Assembly (NCBI RefSeq): GCF_017875735.1
Contig: NZ_JAGGMZ010000001.1
Coordinates: 62,001-126,000, forward strand
Length of the DNA stretch: 64,000 nt
DNA from: Arthrobacter sp. CAN_C5
Lineage (GTDB): Bacteria; Actinomycetota; Actinomycetes; Actinomycetales; Micrococcaceae
Reading direction: 5' to 3'
The notes beneath the pieces are model-generated. The model searched no databases. It saw only the letters and a program-made list of their open reading frames with translations, and was not told where the DNA came from. Positions within the stretch are counted from its first letter, which is position 1. Every line of letters begins with the position of its first letter. Position numbers and translations under genes: made by a program. This document shows, piece by piece, positions 17,842 to 25,400 of the stretch.

Positions 17842-18147
17842 ATGCGTGCATATGAATTGATGGTAATCATCGACCCCGATGTCGAGGAACGTACCGTCGA
17901 GCCTTCGCTCGAGAAGTTCCTGAATGTCGTCCGCAACGGCGGCGGCACCGTAGACAAGGTAGACCTGTGGGGACGTCGTCGCCTGGCCTACGAAATCAAG
18001 AAGAAGGCTGAAGGTTTCTACGCCGTAGTCAACTTCACTGCCACCCCGGCGATCGCTGCCGAACTTGACCGCCAGCTGAGCCTCAACGAGACGATCATGC
18101 GTACCAAGATCATCCGTCCCGAGGAGCAGAAGGTCTCAGCCGAGTAG
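17842..18147 (+). CDS. rpsF: Small ribosomal subunit protein bS6
   Basis: The 101-residue 30S protein starts [21 protein letters not shown] and has the conserved [24 protein letters not shown] core. S6 binds S18 on 16S rRNA. The ATG at 17842 follows AGGAGG by 11 bases; the GTG at 17830 is part of that ribosome binding site and is not the start. It is the first gene of the rpsF-ssb-rpsR-rplI operon. The ribosome binding site is paired in the leader fold described above, so the operon is likely autoregulated by S6 and S18. Confidence 0.97.
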   Translation: MRAYELMVIIDPDVEERTVEPSLEKFLNVVRNGGGTVDKVDLWGRRRLAYEIKKKAEGFYAVVNFTATPAIAAELDRQLSLNETIMRTKIIRPEEQKVSAE

Positions 18148-18211
18148 TTTCGGCTCAGCTTCACAGATGAGGACAGGCCCACCGTAGTGGGCTGTGACAG
18201 TAGGAGGCACC

Positions 18212-18784
18212 ATGGCAGGCGAGACCATCATTACGGTCGTCGGTAATCTCACCAGCGATCCCGAACTTCGTTTCACCCCGTCAGGCTCGGCGGTGGCTAA
18301 TTTCACCATCGCGTCGACGCCGCGGACCTTCGACCGTCAGACCAATGAGTGGAAGGACGGCGAAACGCTGTTCCTTCGCGCGTCGGTGTGGCGTGAAGCG
18401 GCTGAGAACGTTGCGGAGACCCTGACAAAGGGCACCCGTGTCGTCGCTCAGGGCCGACTCAAGTCACGTTCGTACGACACCAAAGAAGGCGAAAAGCGCA
18501 CTGTCATGGAACTTGAGGTGGACGAGGTCGGTCCATCCCTGCGCTATGCGTCAGCGAAGGTCACCCGCACCCAGCGCTCCGGCGGTGGCGGCGGAGGTAA
18601 CTTCGGCGGCAACAGCGGCGGCGGTAACAACTCCAACTCAGGTTGGGGCGGCGGCCAGCAGGGCGGCCAGCAGGCTCAGCAGCCAGCTGACGACCCATGG
18701 GGCGCACCCGCGGGGGGCAACTCTTCCGGAGGTAACTCTTCCGGCTGGGGCAACGGTCCGGACTCGTCCGAACCTCCCTTCTAA
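18212..18784 (+). CDS. ssb: Single-stranded DNA-binding protein
   Basis: The 190-residue SSB has an N-terminal OB fold ([49 protein letters not shown]). A glycine-, asparagine- and glutamine-rich low-complexity linker from about residue 120 follows, and a short acidic tip DSSEPPF for partner-protein binding. The EPPF end, rather than DDIPF, is usual in actinobacteria. TAGGAGG precedes the ATG at 18212; an upstream in-frame start at 18194 would swallow this site. The position between rpsF and rpsR is the standard replication/translation cluster. Confidence 0.97.
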   Translation: MAGETIITVVGNLTSDPELRFTPSGSAVANFTIASTPRTFDRQTNEWKDGETLFLRASVWREAAENVAETLTKGTRVVAQGRLKSRSYDTKEGEKRTVMELEVDEVGPSLRYASAKVTRTQRSGGGGGGNFGGNSGGGNNSNSGWGGGQQGGQQAQQPADDPWGAPAGGNSSGGNSSGWGNGPDSSEPPF

Positions 18785-18892
18785 CCCTTCCTTACCCGGC
18801 AGGACCGCCCGTTTCGGTAGCGGCGACCCGCCAAGTAATTCCCATCCCGCAGAATCGTTCTGCGGGCTCCACCAGACATAAGGAGCACCACG

Positions 18893-19132
18893 ATGGCTAA
18901 GGCTGAACTTCGTAAGCCCAAACCAAAGTCCAATCCCCTGAAGGCCGCTGACGTCACCGTCATCGACTACAAGGACGTAGCGTTGCTGCGTAAGTTCATT
19001 TCCGACCGCGGAAAGATCCGTGCCCGCCGCGTGACCGGTGTCACCGTGCAGGAGCAGCGCAAAATTGCGCAGGCAATCAAGAATGCCCGTGAAGTTGCCC
19101 TCCTGCCGTACTCCGGCGCAGGCCGCGGTTAA
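18893..19132 (+). CDS. rpsR: Small ribosomal subunit protein bS18
   Basis: The 79-residue basic protein has the conserved [20 protein letters not shown], then [20 protein letters not shown], and a final LLPYSG motif of S18. It has no CxxC zinc pair, so it is the zinc-independent form. AAGGAG sits upstream. It works as a heterodimer with S6 on the 30S platform, and the S6:S18 pair may repress this operon through the leader. Confidence 0.97.
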   Translation: MAKAELRKPKPKSNPLKAADVTVIDYKDVALLRKFISDRGKIRARRVTGVTVQEQRKIAQAIKNAREVALLPYSGAGRG

Positions 19133-19150
19133 GGAAAGGAACCCAACCCA

Positions 19151-19600
19151 ATGGCAAAGCTCATTTTGACCCATGAAGTAACCGGTCTTGGTGCTGCAGG
19201 CGACATTGTCGAGGTAAAGAACGGTTACGCACGTAACTTTCTTCTGCCCCGCGGTTTCGCTCTCACCTGGACCAAGGGCGGCGAGAAGCAGGTCGAGTCG
19301 ATCAAGGCCGCCCGCGTCGCACGCGAGCACTCAACGCTCGAAGATGCCCAGAAGCAGGCAGCTGCACTCTCCGCCAAGCCGGTCACGCTGACCGTCAAGG
19401 CTGGTGAGTCCGGGCGCCTGTTCGGCACCGTCAAGGCCGAGGACGTCGCAAAGGCTGTCGCGGCCGCAGGCCTCGGCACCATCGACAAGCGCAAGGTCGA
19501 ACTGCCCGCCCACATCAAGTCGGTCGGCGCCTACCAGGCGAACGTTCGCCTGCACGATGATGTTGCAGCAGTCATTGACCTGAACGTCGTCGCCAACTAG
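19151..19600 (+). CDS. rplI: Large ribosomal subunit protein bL9
   Basis: This 149-residue protein starts [20 protein letters not shown] and [14 protein letters not shown], the highly conserved N-terminal L9 domain that binds 23S rRNA. A long connecting helix (residues about 40-75) and the C-terminal domain ending in [16 protein letters not shown] follow. AAGGAAAGGA is the ribosome binding site, 18 bases after rpsR. It is the last gene of the operon and is followed by a strong terminator. Confidence 0.97.
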   Translation: MAKLILTHEVTGLGAAGDIVEVKNGYARNFLLPRGFALTWTKGGEKQVESIKAARVAREHSTLEDAQKQAAALSAKPVTLTVKAGESGRLFGTVKAEDVAKAVAAAGLGTIDKRKVELPAHIKSVGAYQANVRLHDDVAAVIDLNVVAN

Positions 19601-19650
19601 TTCACCGCTGTTCACTCAGCACCACTAGCTGGTCGCACAGTTCGACTGGA

Positions 19651-19682
19651 GGGACCCCCGCTAACTGCGGGGGTCCCTTTTG
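19651..19682 (+). terminator. Intrinsic terminator of the rpsF operon
   Basis: GGGACCCCCGC pairs exactly with GCGGGGGTCCC around a 5-base loop and is followed by TTTT. It lies 51 bases after the rplI stop and overlaps the 3' end of the convergent gene. Confidence 0.85.
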
Positions 19683-20131
19683 TCGTCCCCGGGCTGGTCG
19701 GGGGGCTGGTCGGTGACATGCAGCGCGAACGCCTGGCTTGCCATCAAAGCCTGCACCCGGTCAAGGGTGCTGAGCCCGGGATCACCCATAGACCTCTGGT
19801 TGGCCCGCAGCGCCTCCCGCGCGGCGTCCGCGTCCTCCTGCTCACAAGCCGGCCCGGGATGGCTTTGTGCGGGGTCCTGTGCGTCGGCGGCCGGGGGTTG
19901 CGGGGCCACCTCCGGAACCGGTGTGGGGCTGCCGGTGGATCTTGCCCCTTCAGAAGGAGGCGGCCGGGGAGGGGAAGGATCAGGGGCGGGACGGCGAAAT
20001 CGGGGTGGACCCGTCCGGCTTTCAGGGGCGGGTGCTTGTGCTCTCCGGTCCCGGCGGGTGATGTAGCTGATGGCACCACCCGCGGCCAGCGCGGTAGCCA
20101 GGACGACGACAGTAAACACCAGGAGCTCCAT
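19661..20131 (-). CDS. Small membrane-anchored proline-rich protein, unknown function
   Basis: I do not recognise this 156-residue protein. It begins with a single hydrophobic helix (LLVFTVVVLATALAAGGAISY) followed by a short basic patch, so it is probably anchored with the rest in the cytoplasm. A proline-rich segment at about residues 32-85 (for example PDPSPPRPPPSEG) is followed by an acidic helical C-terminus (EQEDADAAREALRANQRSM). GGAGG sits 5 bases before the ATG. Its 3' end reaches into the rpsF-operon terminator. Genes of this position and style occur near dnaB in related actinobacteria; I infer no function. Confidence 0.6.
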   Translation of the reverse strand: MELLVFTVVVLATALAAGGAISYITRRDRRAQAPAPESRTGPPRFRRPAPDPSPPRPPPSEGARSTGSPTPVPEVAPQPPAADAQDPAQSHPGPACEQEDADAAREALRANQRSMGDPGLSTLDRVQALMASQAFALHVTDQPPDQPGDDKRDPRS

Positions 20132-20247
20132 GTAGCCTCCATCTCCGATGGCCGGGTTTGTTGGGACAGTATCCCATCACGACGCCGGTACTTCCCGTCT
20201 GTCCCCGGTCCACCCAGCGTTCGACCGACTCTGTCCCTCCGTTCAAA

Positions 20248-20267
20248 ATATTCTCTAATTGGAATAT
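20248..20267. repeat. AT-rich inverted repeat
   Basis: ATATTC (20248-20253) and GAATAT (20262-20267) are inverse complements with an 8-base spacer. They lie in an unusually AT-rich patch about 110 bases from the DnaA-box cluster. It could be an unwinding-prone element or an operator. Confidence 0.4.
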
Positions 20268-20378
20268 ACGGGTCTGAAGTCGCTGATCTTCGCCCGTTCA
20301 GGGTGCGCTGCGGGCTATATAGACCAGTCCCAGCCCATACAAGACATGTGCCGTGGATCACATGGTGGTAGCAAGAGC

Positions 20379-20615
20379 TGTGGATAGCTGGTGAATAACC
20401 CACCCCTGTACGGCCTCTGAGGGCATCTGTCAACACGCAAGTAGAGCATGAACGTTGCGTCCAGCAACATTTATTCCACAGCCCATAACCAGTGTTTGCG
20501 CAGGTCAGGACGCTATTGAGTGGATAACTATTTTGTTATCCACACCATTGTCCCCATCCTGTGCACAAGACACGCCGCGTTATCCACAAGCAATCCACAG
20601 GACCTGTGGATTGCT
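20379..20615. promoter_or_regulatory. Cluster of DnaA boxes upstream of dnaB
   Basis: Two exact TTATCCACA boxes lie at 20536-20544 and 20580-20588. One-mismatch boxes are at 20379-20387 (TGTGGATAG) and 20519-20527 (AGTGGATAA). Two-mismatch boxes are at 20591-20599 (CAATCCACA) and 20605-20613 (TGTGGATTG). Some are paired as exact inverted repeats: 20520-20528 with 20535-20543, and 20589-20600 with 20604-20615. The whole 20132-20779 stretch has no convincing gene. It may be a DnaA-controlled dnaB promoter or a DnaA-titration site. Confidence 0.7.
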
Positions 20616-20779
20616 CGCTTGGCAGGAGGATGCTTCGGCACTACCGTTGCGGAGTATCCCAGAGGCCAAACTGTCCGCACCAGATGATAGAAATCAGTCA
20701 TCAGGCCGGATACGACCGCTGACGGACAATCTGTCTGCAGCTGGTTCCGGGATAGATTACCGAGAAAGAGAGTGCAACG

Positions 20780-22159
20780 GTGTCCCTCACGCACAGTGAT
20801 TCCAAGGAGGACACCCGGTCCCCGGAGTTCACGCGAACCCCACCGCAGGACCTGGTTGCCGAACAATCAGTACTGGGCGGCATGATGCTGTCCAAGGATG
20901 CGATCGCCGACTGCGTCGAGGTGTTGAGGGGCGTGGACTTCTACCGCCCCGCCCACGAGAGCATCTACGAAGCCGTGATCGACCTCTATGGCCGGGGCGA
21001 GCCGGCCGACGCCGTCACCGTCTCGGATGAGCTCACCAAACGGGGCGAAATTTCGCGAATCGGTGGGCCAGCCTACCTCCACACACTGATCCAATCGGTG
21101 CCTACGGCCGCCAATGCCGGGTTCTACGCGGAGATTGTCCGCGAACGGGCGGTCCTGCGACGTCTCGTCAACGCAGGCACCAAGATTGTGCAACTAGGCT
21201 ACTCCAACGACGGCGAGGTTGACGACATCGTCAACGCCGCGCAGGCCGAGGTTTATGCGGTGGCCGAACGACGCAGTGCTGAGGACTACGTGGCGCTGAA
21301 AGACATCATCGAGAGCACCGTCGACGAGATCGAGTCGGCGGGGCACCGCGGCGAGGGCATGACCGGTGTCCCGACGGGTTTCTTTGAACTGGACGAACTC
21401 ACGCAGGGGCTTCACGGCGGACAGATGATCGTCGTTGCGGCCCGGCCTGCCATGGGTAAGTCGACCTTCGCCCTGGACTGGGCCCGCTCTGCGGCCATCA
21501 AGCACAACATGACCACGGTTTTCTTTTCCCTCGAAATGGGACGCAACGAGATCGCCATGCGCCTCCTGTCGGCCGAGGCGACCATCGGGCTGCAGGATCT
21601 GCGCAAGGGCACGATCAAAGATGAGCAGTGGGGCAAGATCGCCACGACCATGGGGCGGATGAATGATGCGCCCCTGTTCATCGATGACAGCCCCAACATG
21701 TCGCTGATGGAGATCCGCGCGAAATGCCGGCGACTGAAGCAGCGCCACGATCTGAAGCTGGTGGTCCTCGACTATCTGCAGCTGATGTCCTCAGGTAAGC
21801 GCGTTGAGTCCCGACAGCAGGAAGTCTCGGAGTTCTCCCGTGCCCTGAAGCTCCTGGCCAAGGAACTGAACGTGCCCGTGGTGGCGCTGTCGCAGCTGAA
21901 CCGTGGCTCCGAGCAGCGCACCGACAAGAGGCCCATGGTTTCTGACCTTCGAGAGAGTGGATCGATCGAGCAGGACGCGGACATGGTCATCCTGTTGCAC
22001 CGCGACGACGTGTACGACAAGGAGTCCCCTCGCGCAGGTGAAGCAGACGTGATCGTTGCAAAGCACCGTAACGGGCCCACCAAGACCATCGTCGTCGGGT
22101 TCCAGGGCCACTATTCGCGGTTCAACAACATGGCCGCGGATGGTGGCGGCGGTTTTTAG
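20780..22159 (+). CDS. dnaB: Replicative DNA helicase DnaB
   Basis: The 459-residue hexameric helicase unwinds DNA at the replication fork. The N-terminal primase-interaction domain begins at PPQDLVAEQSVLGGMMLSK. The RecA-like motor has Walker A AARPAMGKSTFALDWA, the Walker B region LKLVVLDYLQLM, the glutamine sensor VVALSQLNRGSEQRTDKRP and the arginine-finger region HRNGPTKTI. No intein is present, unlike some mycobacterial homologs. The start is GTG 20780. Its upstream region is packed with DnaA boxes, which suggests coupling of its expression or loading to DnaA. Confidence 0.96.
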   Translation: MSLTHSDSKEDTRSPEFTRTPPQDLVAEQSVLGGMMLSKDAIADCVEVLRGVDFYRPAHESIYEAVIDLYGRGEPADAVTVSDELTKRGEISRIGGPAYLHTLIQSVPTAANAGFYAEIVRERAVLRRLVNAGTKIVQLGYSNDGEVDDIVNAAQAEVYAVAERRSAEDYVALKDIIESTVDEIESAGHRGEGMTGVPTGFFELDELTQGLHGGQMIVVAARPAMGKSTFALDWARSAAIKHNMTTVFFSLEMGRNEIAMRLLSAEATIGLQDLRKGTIKDEQWGKIATTMGRMNDAPLFIDDSPNMSLMEIRAKCRRLKQRHDLKLVVLDYLQLMSSGKRVESRQQEVSEFSRALKLLAKELNVPVVALSQLNRGSEQRTDKRPMVSDLRESGSIEQDADMVILLHRDDVYDKESPRAGEADVIVAKHRNGPTKTIVVGFQGHYSRFNNMAADGGGGF

Positions 22160-22180
22160 CGGCAGGCCAATTCCGGCTCG

Positions 22181-23575
22181 CTAGGCCCGGCCACCCGAGA
22201 CCGGGCCGCGGGGGGCCCACTCCCCGTCCAGCGCCCGTTCGACCTCGGCCGCCCGCTGCTGGAGGTGGGCCGCCACTGCATCCGGGTAGGTTTCCTCCTG
22301 GACCGCTGACACGACCCGTTGTAGCTGCTCCCGGATGGCAGGCTGGTCCTCCGCCGAGGCATGCCAGGCGACCTCCTGCAGCAGGCTGAGTACCCGGTCC
22401 AGCACCGCGGGGTCGGCTCTTCCATACAGGACCGGCTGGTCGAGGGTGATATTCAGGAAGGCGGCGAAATCCGGCCGGTCGAGAATCACCCGGACCAGGC
22501 CGTCGTCGTCGTGCAGCACGCGCGGGCCGAGATCCCGCTGGGTGAGTTCGCACAGCAGGGCTGAGGTGTGGCCGAGGACGTGGATCGCGGTAGTGGGGTC
22601 ATTGATGCCCGGCGACAGGGCCTTCGCTGCCACATCGATGAGCTGCCGGAATCCAAAGGCAACATCCTGCACGGCCGTCCGCTCGAACCCGCAGGTGAAC
22701 GCGCCGGCGACGTCGTCGCGGAACTCGTGAACCGTCTCCGCCCCCATGCTGGGCTCGCCGCTGCGCACCCAGCCCGCCGCGGCGGGAATACCCTCGACCA
22801 GGGACGAGCCAACCTGCGCGTCGACCCTGATGATCGCCCGATGCTTGACCGCCGCCGCGAGGAGGGTTTCTTCCTCGATGCCGGTGAGGAAGCCCGAGCG
22901 CGGTGCACCAATCCATACCGCTGCGTGGGGAGCTACCGGGAGCACCGGGGGCTGCGCGCCCCGCTCCTCCCGGTACACCCGCCGAATGGTTCCGGAGGTT
23001 TCCTGGTGCACTTTGCGCATGATCGTTTCGACCCTGATCTCGCGCGCCAGATGGGCCAGGAAAAAGACCAGGCCGATGATGCTGGCGATCGCGAGGAGGA
23101 AGGCCAGGGTGACGGCCAGGTGGGGCACGAAAGGCTCGTCACCGTCGTCACCGGACCGCACCGTCCGCAGCACCGTCAGTGCGTAGGCGAACGTGCCGAG
23201 AAACAAGGCAAGCGTTGCGTGCACCACTCGGTCACCCGTGAAGGTGCGCAGCAGGCGAGGGGAAAACTGGCTGCTGGCCAACTGCAGGGTGACAACGGTC
23301 AGGGAGAAGGTCAACGAGGTCGCAGTGATGAGTGAACCGGCGGTCGCCTCCAGGATGGCCCGTCCGGCGTCCGGTCCGCCGTTGATGAGGAAGTAGGAGA
23401 CGCTCGATGGCATGTCGGAGCCGATCGCATCGTCGACGGTGGGAATCCAGACCCCCAGGCCAATAGCCACCAGGACGGCGAAGACCGGCAAGGGCCACAG
23501 TTGCGTGCGGAGCGCGTCAACCGCGGTTTGAAACCTGCCGCCCAGCTGACCAAGTGGCCCTGAAGTTCGGGTCAT
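22181..23575 (-). CDS. DUF2254 membrane protein
   Basis: The 464-residue protein has four hydrophobic helices in the first 190 residues, with the conserved LEATAGSLITATSLTFSLTVVTLQLASSQFSPRLLRTF of DUF2254. A large soluble C-terminal domain follows, containing the family-typical DVAFGFRQLIDVAAKALSPGINDPTTA. ATG at 23575 (MTRTSG) is chosen over a start 14 codons earlier because it lies closer to the first helix. It is convergent with dnaB, whose stop is 21 bases away, with a GGCCCGG/CCGGGCC stem at the junction. The family function is unknown; membrane stress or ion roles have been suggested for this type of architecture. Confidence 0.85.
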   Translation of the reverse strand: MTRTSGPLGQLGGRFQTAVDALRTQLWPLPVFAVLVAIGLGVWIPTVDDAIGSDMPSSVSYFLINGGPDAGRAILEATAGSLITATSLTFSLTVVTLQLASSQFSPRLLRTFTGDRVVHATLALFLGTFAYALTVLRTVRSGDDGDEPFVPHLAVTLAFLLAIASIIGLVFFLAHLAREIRVETIMRKVHQETSGTIRRVYREERGAQPPVLPVAPHAAVWIGAPRSGFLTGIEEETLLAAAVKHRAIIRVDAQVGSSLVEGIPAAAGWVRSGEPSMGAETVHEFRDDVAGAFTCGFERTAVQDVAFGFRQLIDVAAKALSPGINDPTTAIHVLGHTSALLCELTQRDLGPRVLHDDDGLVRVILDRPDFAAFLNITLDQPVLYGRADPAVLDRVLSLLQEVAWHASAEDQPAIREQLQRVVSAVQEETYPDAVAAHLQQRAAEVERALDGEWAPRGPVSGGRA

Positions 23576-23665
23576 GGTGTGCGCGGCTCCTTGCTGGCGT
23601 GGACGGTATACCTGCAAAGCGTAGACCAGGGGGTTCCCTCAGCTCGAGCCGCCACACCAGACGGA

Positions 23666-23855
23666 TCAAGGGATACCTCGGATCTTCGCCCGTCGTGCCA
23701 GCACCAACTCCCCGACCGCCTGGTCCGGAAGTGGGCTTTCCGGGGTGAACCGGACGGCGCCCCTGGAGAGGGCGAAACCGTCCAGAGAGGGACGCAGCCC
23801 GTCGATCACGGCCGGCGAGAACGGGTGGACCGACAGGTGACCCGTCCTGCTACCC
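23666..23855 (-). pseudogene. 3' remnant of a DUF1801 (YdhG-like) gene
   Basis: On the minus strand a frame without a start reads GHLSVHPFSPAVIDGL, then LDGFALSRGAVRFTPESPLP and a short ALVxARRAKI-like tail, with TGA at 23668-23666. This matches the C-terminal third of DUF1801 iron-chaperone-like proteins. The N-terminal two thirds are missing; the frame runs back into the end of the MoaD-like gene. A deletion probably joined the two. The rest of the 274-base gap (23576-23849) holds nothing I can identify. Confidence 0.65.
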
Positions 23856-24149
23856 GCCGGCGACCGATTGCACGATCATTACCTCGGCACCGGGCGGAAC
23901 CGGAGTCGAGAGGCCTTCCAGGTGGCGCACGTCTTCGCCGTCCACGTACACGTTGACGTACCGGCGCAGGGCCCCTGTCTCATCCCGGATCCGCCGGGCG
24001 AACACCGGATACCCCTCGTGTAGATCGTCGAGCAGCCGGGCCAACGGGACCGCGGACGCTGCGGACACCGGAACCGTCGAACGGTTGCCAATCAGCGGTC
24101 GCAGGAGGGTGGGGATCAGCACTGTCACCTCGCTGGTCGGGCTGGCCAT
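23850..24149 (-). CDS. MoaD/ThiS-like ubiquitin-fold protein
   Basis: The 99-residue protein has the beta-grasp layout of MoaD: an N-terminal strand (EVTVLIPTLLRPLIG), a central helix (PLARLLDDLHEGYPVFARRI), YVNVYVDGEDVRHLEG, and PVPPGAEVMIVQSVAGG. It ends exactly in Gly-Gly, the residues that are adenylated and thiocarboxylated in sulfur carriers and conjugated in ubiquitin-like modifiers. The ATG at 24149 is one base from the preceding BNR gene stop, so the two are co-transcribed. No MoaE, MoeB or other molybdopterin gene is nearby, so a molybdopterin role is doubtful. Confidence 0.8.
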   Translation of the reverse strand: MASPTSEVTVLIPTLLRPLIGNRSTVPVSAASAVPLARLLDDLHEGYPVFARRIRDETGALRRYVNVYVDGEDVRHLEGLSTPVPPGAEVMIVQSVAGG

Positions 24150-24150
24150 C

Positions 24151-25239
24151 CTAGGCGCCGACGACGGCTGCGGCACGGACGCACAGCACGTCCGGCAAGT
24201 GGGAGACCACCTCACTGAACGAGTCGCCTTCGTCGTTGCTGGCGTAGACGCTGCCACCGCGCGTGCCAAAGTACACGCCCACCGGCTCCAGTGTGTCCAC
24301 GCCGGCAGCGTCTCGCAGCACGGCGTTGTACTCGTTGTCGGGCAGGCCCCGGTCCTGGCGGGTCCAGGAGGATCCGGCATCGTCGGTGCGGTGGACCGCG
24401 AGCTTCGCCTCCGGCGGGATGCGCTCCCCGTCGGCCTTCAACGGGATCACCCACGCCGTGCCGCTGCGGCGGGGGTGGGTGAGCATCACGAACCCGAAGT
24501 CCGCGGGCAGCCCGTCAGCGATCGACTCCCAGGTTTCTCCACCGTCGTCGGAGCGGTACACCCCGTGGTGGTTCTGCGCGTACAGGCGGTTCGGTGCAAC
24601 GGCGTCCCGGGCAATCTTGTGCACGCATTGACCAAATTCCGGGGTGGGTTCGGGCATGAAGTAGGCCGAGATCCCCTTGTTCCGTGGCGCCCAGGACACA
24701 CCGCCGTCGTCGGAGCGGTACACGCCTCCGGTGCTCATGGCCACGTGGACCGTGTCGCTGACGGGGCTCGGGATCACCGAGTGCGCCGCGGCACCGCCGA
24801 AACCGGCGCCCCACTCGGAACGATGCGGATGGTCCCAGAGGCCGCGGTTCAACTCAAAGTGTTCACCGTAGTCGGTCGACTTCCAGACCGAGATGGGTTC
24901 GCAGCCAGCCCAGACTACGCCCGGGCGGCCAGCGGAGTCCGGCTGGAGCTGCCAGATCCGCTCGACGGCGGTGTCATCGGAGCTCTCAAATTTGATGGCA
25001 CCCTGCTCGGGTTCGGACCAGGTGGCTCCCAGGTCGTCGGAGTAGACCACCGTTGGACCCCAGTGATAGGAGAGCACCCCCACGAGGATGCGGGTCCGGT
25101 CCTCGCGGGTGTCGATGCCGACGCTGGCGACCTCCTGCATGAGGAAGTGCGGCTCCGACAGCGTCCAGGATTCGCGATCGGTGCTGGTGGCAAGCCACAG
25201 GCCCTTCTTGGTGCCGATGGCCAGCAGTGTTGTCGTCAT
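24151..25239 (-). CDS. BNR/Asp-box beta-propeller protein (sialidase-like fold)
   Basis: The 362-residue protein carries at least five Asp-box motifs of the form S-x-D-x-G-x-x-W: VVYSDDLGATW, VYRSDDGGVSW, VYRSDDGGETW, VHRTDDAGSSW and VYASNDEGDSF, all at propeller-blade spacing. It begins MTTTLLAIGTKKGLWLATS with no signal peptide, so it is probably cytoplasmic and not a secreted sialidase. The catalytic Arg triad of sialidases is not obvious. A GAGGACCCC site lies just before the ATG. It is followed, one base after its stop, by the MoaD-like gene. Such pairs are known in other bacteria, with no function that I know of. Confidence 0.8.
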   Translation of the reverse strand: MTTTLLAIGTKKGLWLATSTDRESWTLSEPHFLMQEVASVGIDTREDRTRILVGVLSYHWGPTVVYSDDLGATWSEPEQGAIKFESSDDTAVERIWQLQPDSAGRPGVVWAGCEPISVWKSTDYGEHFELNRGLWDHPHRSEWGAGFGGAAAHSVIPSPVSDTVHVAMSTGGVYRSDDGGVSWAPRNKGISAYFMPEPTPEFGQCVHKIARDAVAPNRLYAQNHHGVYRSDDGGETWESIADGLPADFGFVMLTHPRRSGTAWVIPLKADGERIPPEAKLAVHRTDDAGSSWTRQDRGLPDNEYNAVLRDAAGVDTLEPVGVYFGTRGGSVYASNDEGDSFSEVVSHLPDVLCVRAAAVVGA

Positions 25240-25388
25240 GGGGTCCTCGGTTCAGTGGATAACTGATGTGAACACCGTAAACAATGGCACAGCCGCAGGA
25301 CCCTGTATATAGCTTTCCGGACCGGTGCTCACCGGTCGAACTTCCTGCCAGGCCCGAGCTATTCCAGGGGGTTCGGGATATCCGCCGG

Positions 25389-25394
25389 TAGGCT
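25389..25394 (+). promoter_or_regulatory. -10 box (TAGGCT) before the DUF4031-HD gene
   Basis: TAGGCT ends 6 bases before the ATG at 25401, with no Shine-Dalgarno. This fits a leaderless promoter. The rest of 25240-25388 shows one DnaA-like AGTGGATAA but no gene. Confidence 0.45.
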
Positions 25395-25400
25395 TGATCG

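Noticed and set aside
19718..20371. A 217-residue plus-strand frame.
   Set aside because: It overlaps the minus-strand membrane-protein gene, which has a ribosome binding site and a clear helix; the plus frame has no family or site.
20132..20779. The region was considered as the chromosomal oriC.
   Set aside because: dnaA and dnaN, which flank oriC in actinobacteria, are absent; the neighbours are rplI and dnaB. A DnaA-box cluster is kept, but not the oriC claim.
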